Of a stretch of 13,984 bases of DNA, positions 8,149 through 13,984 are shown piece by piece. Numbering within the stretch: position 1 is the stretch's first letter; each line of letters opens with the position of its first letter. Origin of the DNA: DHVE2 group archaeon (GTDB lineage Archaea; Thermoplasmatota; Thermoplasmata; Thermoplasmatales; Aciduliprofundaceae). The stretch covers positions 1-13,984 of the forward strand of contig WAOY01000048.1 in NCBI GenBank assembly GCA_015520985.1, given 5' to 3'. The notes under the pieces are model-generated. The model was given only the letters and a program-made list of their open reading frames with translations, made no database searches and was not told the DNA's origin. Made by a program: the position numbers and the translations under genes.

Positions 8149-9445
8149 ATGGCTTTACCCTTCTTATTGTTCTCGGATAAGGTATGGCGTGCTTTATGTG
8201 GTCGAGTCCCGCAAGCCACCAGACCAGGCGATCCACGCCGAGGCCAAAACCGGCATGTGGCACACTGCCGTACTTCCTGAGATCGATGTACCAGTAGTAA
8301 TTCTCCGGGTTTAGCCCCTCTTCTTCCATTCTTCTAAGAAGCACGTCGAGCTCGTATATCCTTTCACCGCCCCCAATTACTTCGCCGTAGCTCTCTGGAG
8401 CGAGCATATCGTGGCATAGCACTACTTTAGGATCATCGGGATCTGGTCTGTGGTAGAAGGGCTTTATCTCTATCGGGTAGTGGGTCACAAAGACTGGCCT
8501 GTCGAAGTGCTTTGTAATCATGGTTTCCTCATCCGCCCCCAGATCATCCCCGTAATTCATCTCAACTCCGTGTTCATTGGCAAACTCCACAAGTTTTGCG
8601 TATTTCATCCTCTCGAAGGGTCTCTCAATGCCCTCCAAGAATTTCACATCTCTGTTTAGCAATCTCAGCTCCTTTTTCCGCTTCTCGAGGAGCCTCTGGA
8701 TGATGTAGACTATCATCTCCTCCTCGTCCGCAATCATATCATCGTTGTGGTACCACGCGGCCTCGGCTTCAGCGTGCCAGTACTCGGTGAGGTGCCTCCT
8801 GGTCCTGCTCTTCTCGGCCCTGAAACTGGGGGCCACGGTGTAGACCTTCTCGAGGGAGAATATGAGGGTCTCCAGATAGAACTGGGAGCTCTGCGTGAGA
8901 TACGCTTTTTTGCCGAAATAGGGGACTTCGAAAAGCGTGGATCCGCCTTCCACGGCACCTGTTACGAACATGGGTCCCTGGGTCTCGTAGTACCCGTTCT
9001 CCCTGAAGAACCCGTGAATTGCCTCGAATACGGTATCCCTTATCTTCAGGATGGCGTTCATGTTGCGGCTTCTCACCCATAAATGCCGGTTGTCCAGCAG
9101 GAACTCGTCGCTCTTGTCTTTGTTTATCGGGAAGTTGTGCGACGGCCCCACTATTCCGAAATCGTTCACGTGAATCTCGTACCCTGTTGGCGCCCTCTCC
9201 TCCCTCCTCACCACTCCGCGTATCCAGAGCGATGATTCCACACCGACCTTATCCAGATTCTTGAACTTCTCCGGGCCAACGACATTCTTCTCCACCACGC
9301 ACTGCACTATATCTGTGGAATCTCGCAGCACGAAAAATATAAGCTTTCCAGTTCTCCTTTTCCTGTATATCCACCCCCGCAGGTAAACTTCCCTGTCCAC
9401 CATGTCTTCGCTGAGCACGTCCTCCACGTGGATGTATTCGACCAT
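8147..9445 (-). CDS. asnS: Asparaginyl-tRNA synthetase (class IIb)
   Basis: Cytoplasmic enzyme that joins asparagine to tRNA-Asn using ATP; 432 residues, the usual size. The N-terminal OB-fold anticodon-binding domain (about 18-100) contains YLRGWIYRKRRTGKLIFFVLR. The class II catalytic domain has motif 2 FRAEKSRTRRHLTEYWH (208-224) and motif 3 GFGLGVDRLVWWLAGLDHI (400-418). The loop TQSSQFYLE (184-192) has Ser where AspRS has the QSPQ Pro, and the motif 2 loop is not AspRS-like, so this is AsnRS. The OB domain also excludes the archaeal AsnRS-related asparagine synthetase, which lacks it. Its presence means the organism probably charges tRNA-Asn directly. The promoter lies about 26 bases upstream of the ATG, indicating a leaderless mRNA. 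Confidence 0.94.
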   Translation of the reverse strand: MVEYIHVEDVLSEDMVDREVYLRGWIYRKRRTGKLIFFVLRDSTDIVQCVVEKNVVGPEKFKNLDKVGVESSLWIRGVVRREERAPTGYEIHVNDFGIVGPSHNFPINKDKSDEFLLDNRHLWVRSRNMNAILKIRDTVFEAIHGFFRENGYYETQGPMFVTGAVEGGSTLFEVPYFGKKAYLTQSSQFYLETLIFSLEKVYTVAPSFRAEKSRTRRHLTEYWHAEAEAAWYHNDDMIADEEEMIVYIIQRLLEKRKKELRLLNRDVKFLEGIERPFERMKYAKLVEFANEHGVEMNYGDDLGADEETMITKHFDRPVFVTHYPIEIKPFYHRPDPDDPKVVLCHDMLAPESYGEVIGGGERIYELDVLLRRMEEEGLNPENYYWYIDLRKYGSVPHAGFGLGVDRLVWWLAGLDHIKHAIPYPRTIRRVKP

Positions 9446-9462
9446 AGGCTTCCCATGCCCAT

Positions 9463-9478
9463 TCCCTATTTATATCTT
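9463..9478 (-). promoter_or_regulatory. Promoter of asnS (leaderless)
   Basis: On the minus strand GATATAAATAGG (9476 down to 9465) is a strong TATA box centred about 26 bases before the asnS ATG. That places the transcription start at or next to the start codon. No Shine-Dalgarno is seen. Confidence 0.65.
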
Positions 9479-9485
9479 ATCTCAC

Positions 9486-9500
9486 ACAAAGTTTATATGT
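9486..9500 (+). promoter_or_regulatory. Promoter of the metal-binding protein gene (leaderless)
   Basis: CACAAAGTTTATATG contains BRE-like AAAG and TATA TTTATAT (9492-9498), centred about 27 bases before ATG 9522. Transcription would begin at the start codon. It shares AAAGTTTAWATG with the promoter at 2069-2080. Confidence 0.7.
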
Positions 9501-9519
9501 GGTTAGGCATTACCTAACC
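9501..9519 (+). promoter_or_regulatory. Perfect inverted repeat, probable operator for a DtxR/MntR-type metal repressor
   Basis: GGTTAGGCATTACCTAACC has two perfect 7-base arms (9501-9507 and 9513-9519) around a 5-base spacer. It fills the space between the TATA box and the start codon, so a bound protein would block RNA polymerase or its initiation. The TTAGG...CCTAA half-sites resemble operators of the DtxR/IdeR/MntR families (IdeR consensus TTAGGTTAGGCTAACCTAA, from established knowledge). The downstream gene encodes a metal-binding protein of a metal importer family, which fits metal-dependent repression. The regulator itself is not in the window. Confidence 0.65.
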
Positions 9520-9521
9520 GC

Positions 9522-10514
9522 ATGGAGCACGCGGCCCTTTTCGTGGCTTTACTGCTCGTATCGTACGCGTTCGTCTCAGTACCTACACAGGCCCCGGAGA
9601 TACATGTGGTGGCGACTCTTGACTTCTTCGCCTCCATCGCGGAAAAGATAGGCGGTGCTTATGTATCCGTGGATTACATTGTCCCTTCGGGCACGGACAT
9701 CCACAGCTATTCACTCACTCCGCAGGACGTGGAGAAGATAAGTGGTGCTGACCTTGTAATCCTCGCAGGGAGTGACTTCTTCTCGCTTGATTCTCAGATA
9801 CTGGAGAATGCCCAGGGCAAGGCTGTTCTTGATTTTGAAGATTACAACGCTACACTTCTGCCTCTGGGTGATATGGAGAGGAATCCCCACGGTTACTGGT
9901 TATATCCGGACAACGCCATCGGCATTGCAGGGGCCATAGAGCATACTCTATCGGAAATGCATCCCGAAGCCAGGAGTTACTTCCGAAATAACCTTGAATC
10001 CTTTGTGGGGGAGGTGCATCATATCATCTCCCTCTCCCTGGATATGGTTGAGAACTCTGGGGTTAAAGGTGAGCGCGTCCTCCTGGCTGTTCCTGGTGTC
10101 TTCTACATAGCCCACGCGCTTTCCCTGAATGTTGCCGGGGTTCTCGTGGAAGGTCCAAATAAGTTCCCGAGTCAGTCAGATATGGACAGGTTTCAGGAGG
10201 AGATAAGAAGTGGAGAGATATCGTTCATCCTTAATGCGCGGAACCTGGAGGGCTCCAAGGCTGGCCAGATTGCCATCGAGATATCCAGGATGACCGGTGT
10301 TAAGGTTGTTTACGTGGACATATTTTCCGCAGATAATTACACCTCACTCCTCCTGAGGGACGCCGCGGCCATATCATCTGTTCAAAGCGTCACGAACTAT
10401 GCATCTCAGAACTGCGATGCATCCTTTTACGTTTACATCATCGTGGCCCTTTCGGCCCTTCTGGCGGTGGTGTCGTACGTTGCATACAGGTACCGCAGGG
10501 AAATCTTGGAATAG
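9522..10514 (+). CDS. ZnuA/TroA-like metal ABC transporter substrate-binding protein, membrane-anchored
   Basis: Extracytoplasmic metal-binding protein of the SBP_bac_9 family (Zn/Mn import), 330 residues. There is an N-terminal signal or anchor segment (about 4-22). The body starts IHVVATLDFFASIAEKIGG and has the family metal motifs TDIHSYSLTPQDV (His61) and NPHGYWLYPDN (His123). The family's third His, usually in an HxAFxYF motif, is replaced by VPGVFYIAH (about 190-198). The acidic ligand may be Asp266 or Asp271 in VDIFSADNY. A C-terminal membrane segment (about 303-322) with RYRRE as stop-transfer would fix it to the membrane, so it may be anchored at both ends. No permease or ATPase partner lies nearby. 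The metal is uncertain because of the altered ligand set. Confidence 0.85.
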   Translation: MEHAALFVALLLVSYAFVSVPTQAPEIHVVATLDFFASIAEKIGGAYVSVDYIVPSGTDIHSYSLTPQDVEKISGADLVILAGSDFFSLDSQILENAQGKAVLDFEDYNATLLPLGDMERNPHGYWLYPDNAIGIAGAIEHTLSEMHPEARSYFRNNLESFVGEVHHIISLSLDMVENSGVKGERVLLAVPGVFYIAHALSLNVAGVLVEGPNKFPSQSDMDRFQEEIRSGEISFILNARNLEGSKAGQIAIEISRMTGVKVVYVDIFSADNYTSLLLRDAAAISSVQSVTNYASQNCDASFYVYIIVALSALLAVVSYVAYRYRREILE

Positions 10515-10534
10515 TTCGAGGGATGTACCAAAAT

Positions 10535-10545
10535 CCATTTATTAA
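10535..10545 (+). promoter_or_regulatory. Possible TATA box for the unknown secreted protein gene
   Basis: CCATTTATTAA (TATA TTTATTA, 10538-10544) lies about 25 bases before GTG 10566, the expected distance for a leaderless mRNA. The gene might instead be cotranscribed from the promoter at 9486, since only about 50 bases separate the two coding regions. Confidence 0.4.
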
Positions 10546-10565
10546 TGCAGGTGGATGTGGTATAT

Positions 10566-11471
10566 GTGAAAACCACCCGCGTAATCACAGTCCTGGTATT
10601 GTTCGCGCTCCTCGTTTCCACTCCCGCTAGCGCAGGCTCCAGCGGGCCAGGGGATTCGGCCGTGCACATTCGTGTCATCTCATCCAGGAGCGCTGTTAAC
10701 ATCACCTTCAACGAATCCGATTTCTTCGAAATAGAGTTTACTGGCCTTTACGCAGGATCTCTCAACCTCTTTGATATGCCCAAGTTCTGGTACGCGAAGC
10801 TGTCCGATATGCATTACCTTCAGGAAAGCGGTGAGAGCGACGTAATGGGCAGTTACCTGCACATTCGCCTTTGGAAAAACACGACGCTCAGGAGCATGAT
10901 GCAGTGGGGCCGCGATTACCATGCCAGGGTAATCATTGATTTCTACGCCGCCAGCAGGAACTACACAAAAGGAGACGTTGTGGTGGACGTGAACACTCTC
11001 AGATACGATGTGCGCATATACACCGATTGTCCAGCCGATTTCATATTTCTGGCGCACCGCATCCGGATGAGCGGTATGGAGGAAAGTGATGTCATGGCGC
11101 AACTGGATGACCACTACCAGGAGATCGAGCGGGGCCATAGAAGGTACTGGCTCAACGCAAGCCACTGGGGAGGTGTTAGGTTCAGGGATGACGGAGAGAT
11201 ATCGGTGCACTACACATGGGACGCAAAGAACCTCGCAGGGGTTCAGTACGAGTTCCTGGACGGTTACATGGATGTGTTCTTCATATATCCGAACAACGGT
11301 ACCATCGTTCAGGACCCATACGTGAAGCTCCCGCTACCCGTGCTTCCAAACGAAGCAGCAGAGAAAATAGTGAATTATTTTATGGAGCATGCGCTCTCCA
11401 TATCCATCGGGATAGCCATATCCGCGGGTATAGTGGCGATCCCGGCGGTGGTGAAGCGCAGAAGATTGTAG
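10566..11471 (+). CDS. Unrecognised secreted protein with C-terminal membrane anchor
   Basis: I do not recognise this 301-residue protein. From GTG 10566 it begins with a clean signal peptide (MKTTRVITVLVLFALLVSTPASAG, residues 1-24 by eye, written here in part as MKTTRV...STPASAG). The extracellular body (about 25-270) is rich in aromatic and beta-type sequence, with sequons such as NITF, NTT, NYT, NAS and NGT. A C-terminal hydrophobic segment (about 276-296) is followed by KRRRL. An in-frame ATG at 10545 would add seven residues (MQVDVVY), but it lies at the possible TATA box and spoils the signal peptide, so GTG 10566 is preferred. The two-ended layout matches the upstream metal-binding protein. 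Shared metal-related function is only a guess from position. Confidence 0.75.
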   Translation: MKTTRVITVLVLFALLVSTPASAGSSGPGDSAVHIRVISSRSAVNITFNESDFFEIEFTGLYAGSLNLFDMPKFWYAKLSDMHYLQESGESDVMGSYLHIRLWKNTTLRSMMQWGRDYHARVIIDFYAASRNYTKGDVVVDVNTLRYDVRIYTDCPADFIFLAHRIRMSGMEESDVMAQLDDHYQEIERGHRRYWLNASHWGGVRFRDDGEISVHYTWDAKNLAGVQYEFLDGYMDVFFIYPNNGTIVQDPYVKLPLPVLPNEAAEKIVNYFMEHALSISIGIAISAGIVAIPAVVKRRRL

Positions 11472-11484
11472 TTTGCACAACTAC
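11468..11484. promoter_or_regulatory. Inverted repeat GTAGTT-TGCAC-AACTAC between two genes
   Basis: Perfect 6-base arms surround a 5-base loop; the repeat overlaps the stop codon of the preceding gene and ends just before the TATA box of tes. It could be an operator for the lipid operon or a small terminator hairpin for the upstream gene. The AAAATTTT that follows fits either reading. Confidence 0.35.
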
Positions 11485-11497
11485 AAAATTTTAAAAT
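11485..11497 (+). promoter_or_regulatory. Promoter of the tetraether lipid operon
   Basis: AAAATTTTAAAATG holds a TATA box (TTTTAAAA, 11489-11496) about 28 bases before ATG 11521. The leader would be zero to a few bases long, and no Shine-Dalgarno is visible before the ATG. This spacing also argues against an upstream TTG start at 11473. Confidence 0.55.
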
Positions 11498-11520
11498 GCA
11501 ATTCTCCAATTGGGCTTTTT

Positions 11521-13062
11521 ATGTATGTGATAAAACCATCTGAACTGAAAGAGGGTCTGCCAAAGGAGACAAAATCACTGTGCCCCGTTTGCAGCAAGGT
11601 GATACCCGCGACCATATACGAGGAGGACGGCAAGATATGGTACAAGAAGACCTGTCCCGAGCACGGTGAGTTCAAGGATATATACTACGGCGATGCCGAG
11701 GTATGGCACTGGATGGAGAAGTGGGGAACGATCCTTGATGGTATCGGTCCCGAGTACCCCAAGATTTTCAACGGCTTTTCGGATCACCACTACTCGTTCA
11801 CCGCCCTTGCCAATCTTGACCTGACTAACAGGTGCAACCTTCGTTGCCCGATTTGCTTCGCCAACGCCAACGCCGCAGGATACGTGTATGAGCCAGATTT
11901 CGATACAGTGGTGAAGATGATGGAGCTTCTCCGCGCGGAGAGGCCAGTTCCGACGCCAGCAATCCAGTTTGCCGGTGGAGAGCCCACCATATATCCCAGG
12001 TTCTTCGATGTGATAAGGAAGGCGAAGGAACTCGGATTTCCCCAGATACAGGTGGCTACAAATGGAATTCTCATCGCCAACGTGCCAGACTTCGCCCAGA
12101 AGATGGCCGATGCGGGAATGCACACCGTCTACCTGCAATTCGACGGGTTCAAGGAGAGCACATATATACAGGCGAGGGGAGTGAATCTCCTGCCAGTTAA
12201 GATGAAGGCCATAGAGAACCTGAGGAACGTCAAGCCAAAACCCCTCGCTACGGTTCTCGTTCCCACGGTCGTGAAGGGAGTAAACGATGACGAAGTCGGC
12301 AAAATCGTTGAATTTGGCCTGCAGAACCTGGATGTAATACGCGCGGTGAACTTCCAGCCCGTAGCCTTAACGGGGAGAATCCCGCAGGGAGAGATATTGA
12401 AGATGCGCTACACCACCGGCGATCTTATTCGAGACCTGCACGAGCAGACTGATTTCATCGAGAAGACGGACTTCTTCCCGATACCCGTCGCCGCACTATT
12501 CGCCGAACTGGCCTCGCAGATATTCCATGAGCCCAAGCCCGCGTTCACAACGCACCCCGCGTGCGGAGCTGCCACATATGTATTCCACGACTACGACAAG
12601 GACAAGAACATCCCAATCACGAGGTTCATAGACGTGGCGGGAATACTCGAAGAGCTCAAGGACCGCGTGTTCAACGAGGAGTTCGAGAAGAAGGGCAAGC
12701 TGAGGAACATCCTGACGCTGTACAAGATACTGAAGAAGCACTACGACCCGAAGTATGCGCCCAGCAACTTCAAGCTCAAGGAGATTGTGGGCGTGTTTGA
12801 GCAGGGGACCAAGGATTCCTTGGGAAAGCTGCACTGGGACTCTATGTTCATCGGCACCATGCACTTCCAGGACCACTGGAACTACGATATAGCCCGCGTG
12901 GTGCGCTGCGTCATCCACTACGTCACGCCCGATATGCGGTTGATACCCTTCTGCTCTTACAACTCGGGCCCGACTTTCAGGACCGAGGTGGAGAAGAAGT
13001 TCTCCATTTCCCTGGAGGAGTACCGTAAGAGGCACGGCAACGTGGTGGGCGTGGAGGGATAA
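11521..13062 (+). CDS. tes: Tetraether synthase (Tes), radical SAM enzyme
   Basis: Catalyses joining of the phytanyl chain ends of two archaeol-type diether lipids into membrane-spanning tetraethers (GDGT-type), from knowledge of the homologues MJ0619 and MA_1486. The 513-residue protein has an N-terminal rubredoxin-like cysteine region (CPVC at 21-24, CPEHG at 45-49). The radical SAM motif is CNLRCPIC (Cys105, 109, 112), followed by the SAM-binding AGGEPT (151-156). Further cysteines at 348, 463 and 478 are suited to auxiliary metal clusters, as expected for Tes. ATG 11521 is chosen: it is leaderless behind a TATA box, and the 16 extra residues from TTG 11473 look like non-coding leader. It heads an operon with a ferredoxin 3 bases downstream and then a geranylgeranyl reductase, the same gene content as MA_1484-1486 in Methanosarcina acetivorans. 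Confidence 0.88.
   Translation: MYVIKPSELKEGLPKETKSLCPVCSKVIPATIYEEDGKIWYKKTCPEHGEFKDIYYGDAEVWHWMEKWGTILDGIGPEYPKIFNGFSDHHYSFTALANLDLTNRCNLRCPICFANANAAGYVYEPDFDTVVKMMELLRAERPVPTPAIQFAGGEPTIYPRFFDVIRKAKELGFPQIQVATNGILIANVPDFAQKMADAGMHTVYLQFDGFKESTYIQARGVNLLPVKMKAIENLRNVKPKPLATVLVPTVVKGVNDDEVGKIVEFGLQNLDVIRAVNFQPVALTGRIPQGEILKMRYTTGDLIRDLHEQTDFIEKTDFFPIPVAALFAELASQIFHEPKPAFTTHPACGAATYVFHDYDKDKNIPITRFIDVAGILEELKDRVFNEEFEKKGKLRNILTLYKILKKHYDPKYAPSNFKLKEIVGVFEQGTKDSLGKLHWDSMFIGTMHFQDHWNYDIARVVRCVIHYVTPDMRLIPFCSYNSGPTFRTEVEKKFSISLEEYRKRHGNVVGVEG
13053..13058 (+). promoter_or_regulatory. Shine-Dalgarno for the ferredoxin gene
   Basis: GGAGGG lies within the last codons of tes, 7 bases before ATG 13066. 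It is compatible with either ATG 13066 or the adjacent ATG 13069. Confidence 0.5.
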
Positions 13063-13065
13063 ACG

Positions 13066-13248
13066 ATGATGACAGTTAATCCTGCGCTCTGCAACTACTG
13101 CGGCGCGTGCGTAGGTTCGTGTCCAGTGAACTGCATATTCCTCAACGAGACCCGCGTTGAGATCGACGAGGAGAAGTGTGTGAAGTGTGGATTCTGCATC
13201 CGCGCCTGCCCCGTGGGCGCCATAGAGGCGGACTGGTGGTCAAAATGA
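13066..13248 (+). CDS. 2[4Fe-4S] ferredoxin
   Basis: Small cytoplasmic electron carrier of 60 residues. Two classical cluster motifs are present: CNYCGACVGSCP (Cys9, 12, 15, 19) and CVKCGFCIRACP (Cys38, 41, 44, 48), the CX2CX2CX3CP pattern. An additional Cys23 is present. Its stop codon overlaps the start of the geranylgeranyl reductase gene (ATGA), which indicates coupled translation. Homologous ferredoxin (MA_1485) is needed for full chain reduction by the M. acetivorans reductase, so I infer it supplies electrons to the reductase and perhaps to Tes. The alternative start ATG 13069 would shorten it by one residue. Confidence 0.93.
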   Translation: MMTVNPALCNYCGACVGSCPVNCIFLNETRVEIDEEKCVKCGFCIRACPVGAIEADWWSK

Positions 13249-13984
13249 AGAGGTACGAGTACGATGTCCTGGTGATAGGTGCTGGACCCGGCGGCTCCAT
13301 GGCCGCGAGGTTCGCCGCTCGAAACGGAGCGAAGGTTCTGCTTGTGGAGAAGAGGCCTGAAATCGGCGTTCCTGTGCGCTGCGCCGAAGGGATATCGAGG
13401 GACTGGCTCGAGCTCGTGGAGGTCAAGGTGGACAAGAAGTGGATAGACCAGGAGATTGAAGGAGCCAGGATTTATTCGCCTGACGAGAAGAGCGTCATAG
13501 AACTTTCGGCGGAGCAGGCCGGAAACGAAGTGGGCTTCGTGATAAACCGCGAGTACTTCGACAAGCACCTCGCAGCGCTGGCTGTGGAGGAAGGCGCTGA
13601 GATATGGCTCAAGAGCCCTGCAGTCAGTATAATCAAGGAGGACGGCTATGTCAAGGGCGCAATCGTTCGCAGATTCGGCGAGGAGGTCGAGGTTCGCGCC
13701 AAGATTGTGATTGCAGCGGATGGCTTCGAATCGCAGGTGGCCAGGTGGGCCGGCCTTAACACCGTGCTCCGGGAGAGGGACATCGTGTCGTGCATAGAGT
13801 ACAGGATGACAAACATAGACATCGACGAGAAATTCACCCATTTCTACATCGGCTCATGCGCTCCCGGAGGATATCTGTGGATATTCCCCAAGGGCAAGAA
13901 CGAGGCGAATGTTGGAATCGGAGTTGCGCTGAACAAGATAAAGGAGCCGGGAGAGGTCAAGAAGTACCTGGATAAGTTCATAGA
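13245..13984 (+). CDS. Geranylgeranyl reductase (digeranylgeranylglycerophospholipid reductase family), 3'-truncated
   Basis: FAD-dependent reductase that saturates the geranylgeranyl chains of archaeal membrane lipids. Only the first 246 residues are in the window, and the C-terminus runs off the end. Visible features are the dinucleotide-binding loop VIGAGPGGSMAA (10-21), Glu35 at the end of the second strand, VRCAEGIS (44-51) with the conserved Cys of the family, the second FAD motif AADGFES (158-163), and PGGYLWIFP (207-215), which matches the family's PxxYxWxFP substrate-site motif. The start ATG overlaps the ferredoxin stop by 3 bases, with GGTGGT as Shine-Dalgarno. The neighbouring genes support a membrane-lipid role over other flavoprotein oxidoreductases. 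Confidence 0.9.
   Translation, partial: MKRYEYDVLVIGAGPGGSMAARFAARNGAKVLLVEKRPEIGVPVRCAEGISRDWLELVEVKVDKKWIDQEIEGARIYSPDEKSVIELSAEQAGNEVGFVINREYFDKHLAALAVEEGAEIWLKSPAVSIIKEDGYVKGAIVRRFGEEVEVRAKIVIAADGFESQVARWAGLNTVLRERDIVSCIEYRMTNIDIDEKFTHFYIGSCAPGGYLWIFPKGKNEANVGIGVALNKIKEPGEVKKYLDKFI

Noticed and set aside
8147..9445. Aspartyl-tRNA synthetase or archaeal asparagine synthetase
   Set aside because: The QSSQ loop and motif 2 are AsnRS-like, and the N-terminal OB-fold excludes the synthetase-only paralogue.
11499..11512. CAATT-CTCC-AATTG inverted repeat before tes
   Set aside because: Arms are only five bases and AT-rich, so chance is likely; noted because it lies between TATA and start.
11473..11520. 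TTG-initiated N-terminal extension of tes
   Set aside because: It would begin inside the inverted repeat and upstream of the TATA box, and the 16 residues have no resemblance to the family. ATG 11521 is correctly spaced from the promoter.
13095..13841. 248-codon open frame antisense to the reductase
   Set aside because: It mirrors a well-supported gene, has no recognisable domain or promoter, and arises from the G+C-rich codon pattern. The same applies to minus-strand frames at 11575-12138 and 12496-13035.
1..13984. CRISPR array, insertion sequence, tRNA, phage or defence genes
   Set aside because: No regularly spaced repeats, transposase-like proteins, terminal inverted repeats or tRNA cloverleaf were seen; nearly all bases are in recognised genes.

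Overview
The window looks like a piece of an archaeal chromosome, probably Thermoplasmata or a relative such as an Aciduliprofundum-type heterotroph (placement is inference). The evidence is direct: TATA boxes about 25-28 bases upstream of several start codons (leaderless transcription), an archaeal-type AsnRS, and a tetraether lipid synthase next to a geranylgeranyl reductase. Genes are tightly packed and no stretch over about 100 bases lacks a gene. No tRNA, rRNA, CRISPR array, insertion sequence or integrase was seen.

Region 1 (1-8142) reads as a protein-scavenging module. The 3' part of a surface-anchored papain-like cysteine protease (CARDB, two Fn3 domains, an Ig-like domain, a membrane anchor and an acidic tail) is followed by its own terminator. 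A new promoter then drives a four-gene oligopeptide ABC transporter: two permeases and two ATPases, joined by overlaps or very short gaps. Both permeases carry large extracytoplasmic insertions of about 130 and about 545 residues, and no separate substrate-binding protein is present. This is the most unusual protein architecture here: the receptor may be built into the permeases.

Region 2 (8147-9445, minus strand) is asparaginyl-tRNA synthetase, convergent with the transporter operon and with a leaderless promoter.

Region 3 (9446-11471) starts with a short divergent promoter region. A perfect 19-base inverted repeat, GGTTAGGCATTACCTAACC, sits between the TATA box and the start codon of a ZnuA/TroA-like metal-binding protein. 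The half-site resembles operators of DtxR/IdeR/MntR-type metal repressors, so metal control of this gene is likely. Next comes an unrecognised secreted, C-terminally anchored protein.

Region 4 (11521-13984) is a membrane-lipid operon: tetraether synthase (Tes, radical SAM), a 2[4Fe-4S] ferredoxin, and a geranylgeranyl reductase cut by the window end. Together they would saturate the isoprenoid chains of archaeol lipids and join two diether lipids into membrane-spanning tetraethers, with the ferredoxin as probable electron donor. G+C rises visibly from the transporter permeases to this lipid operon.
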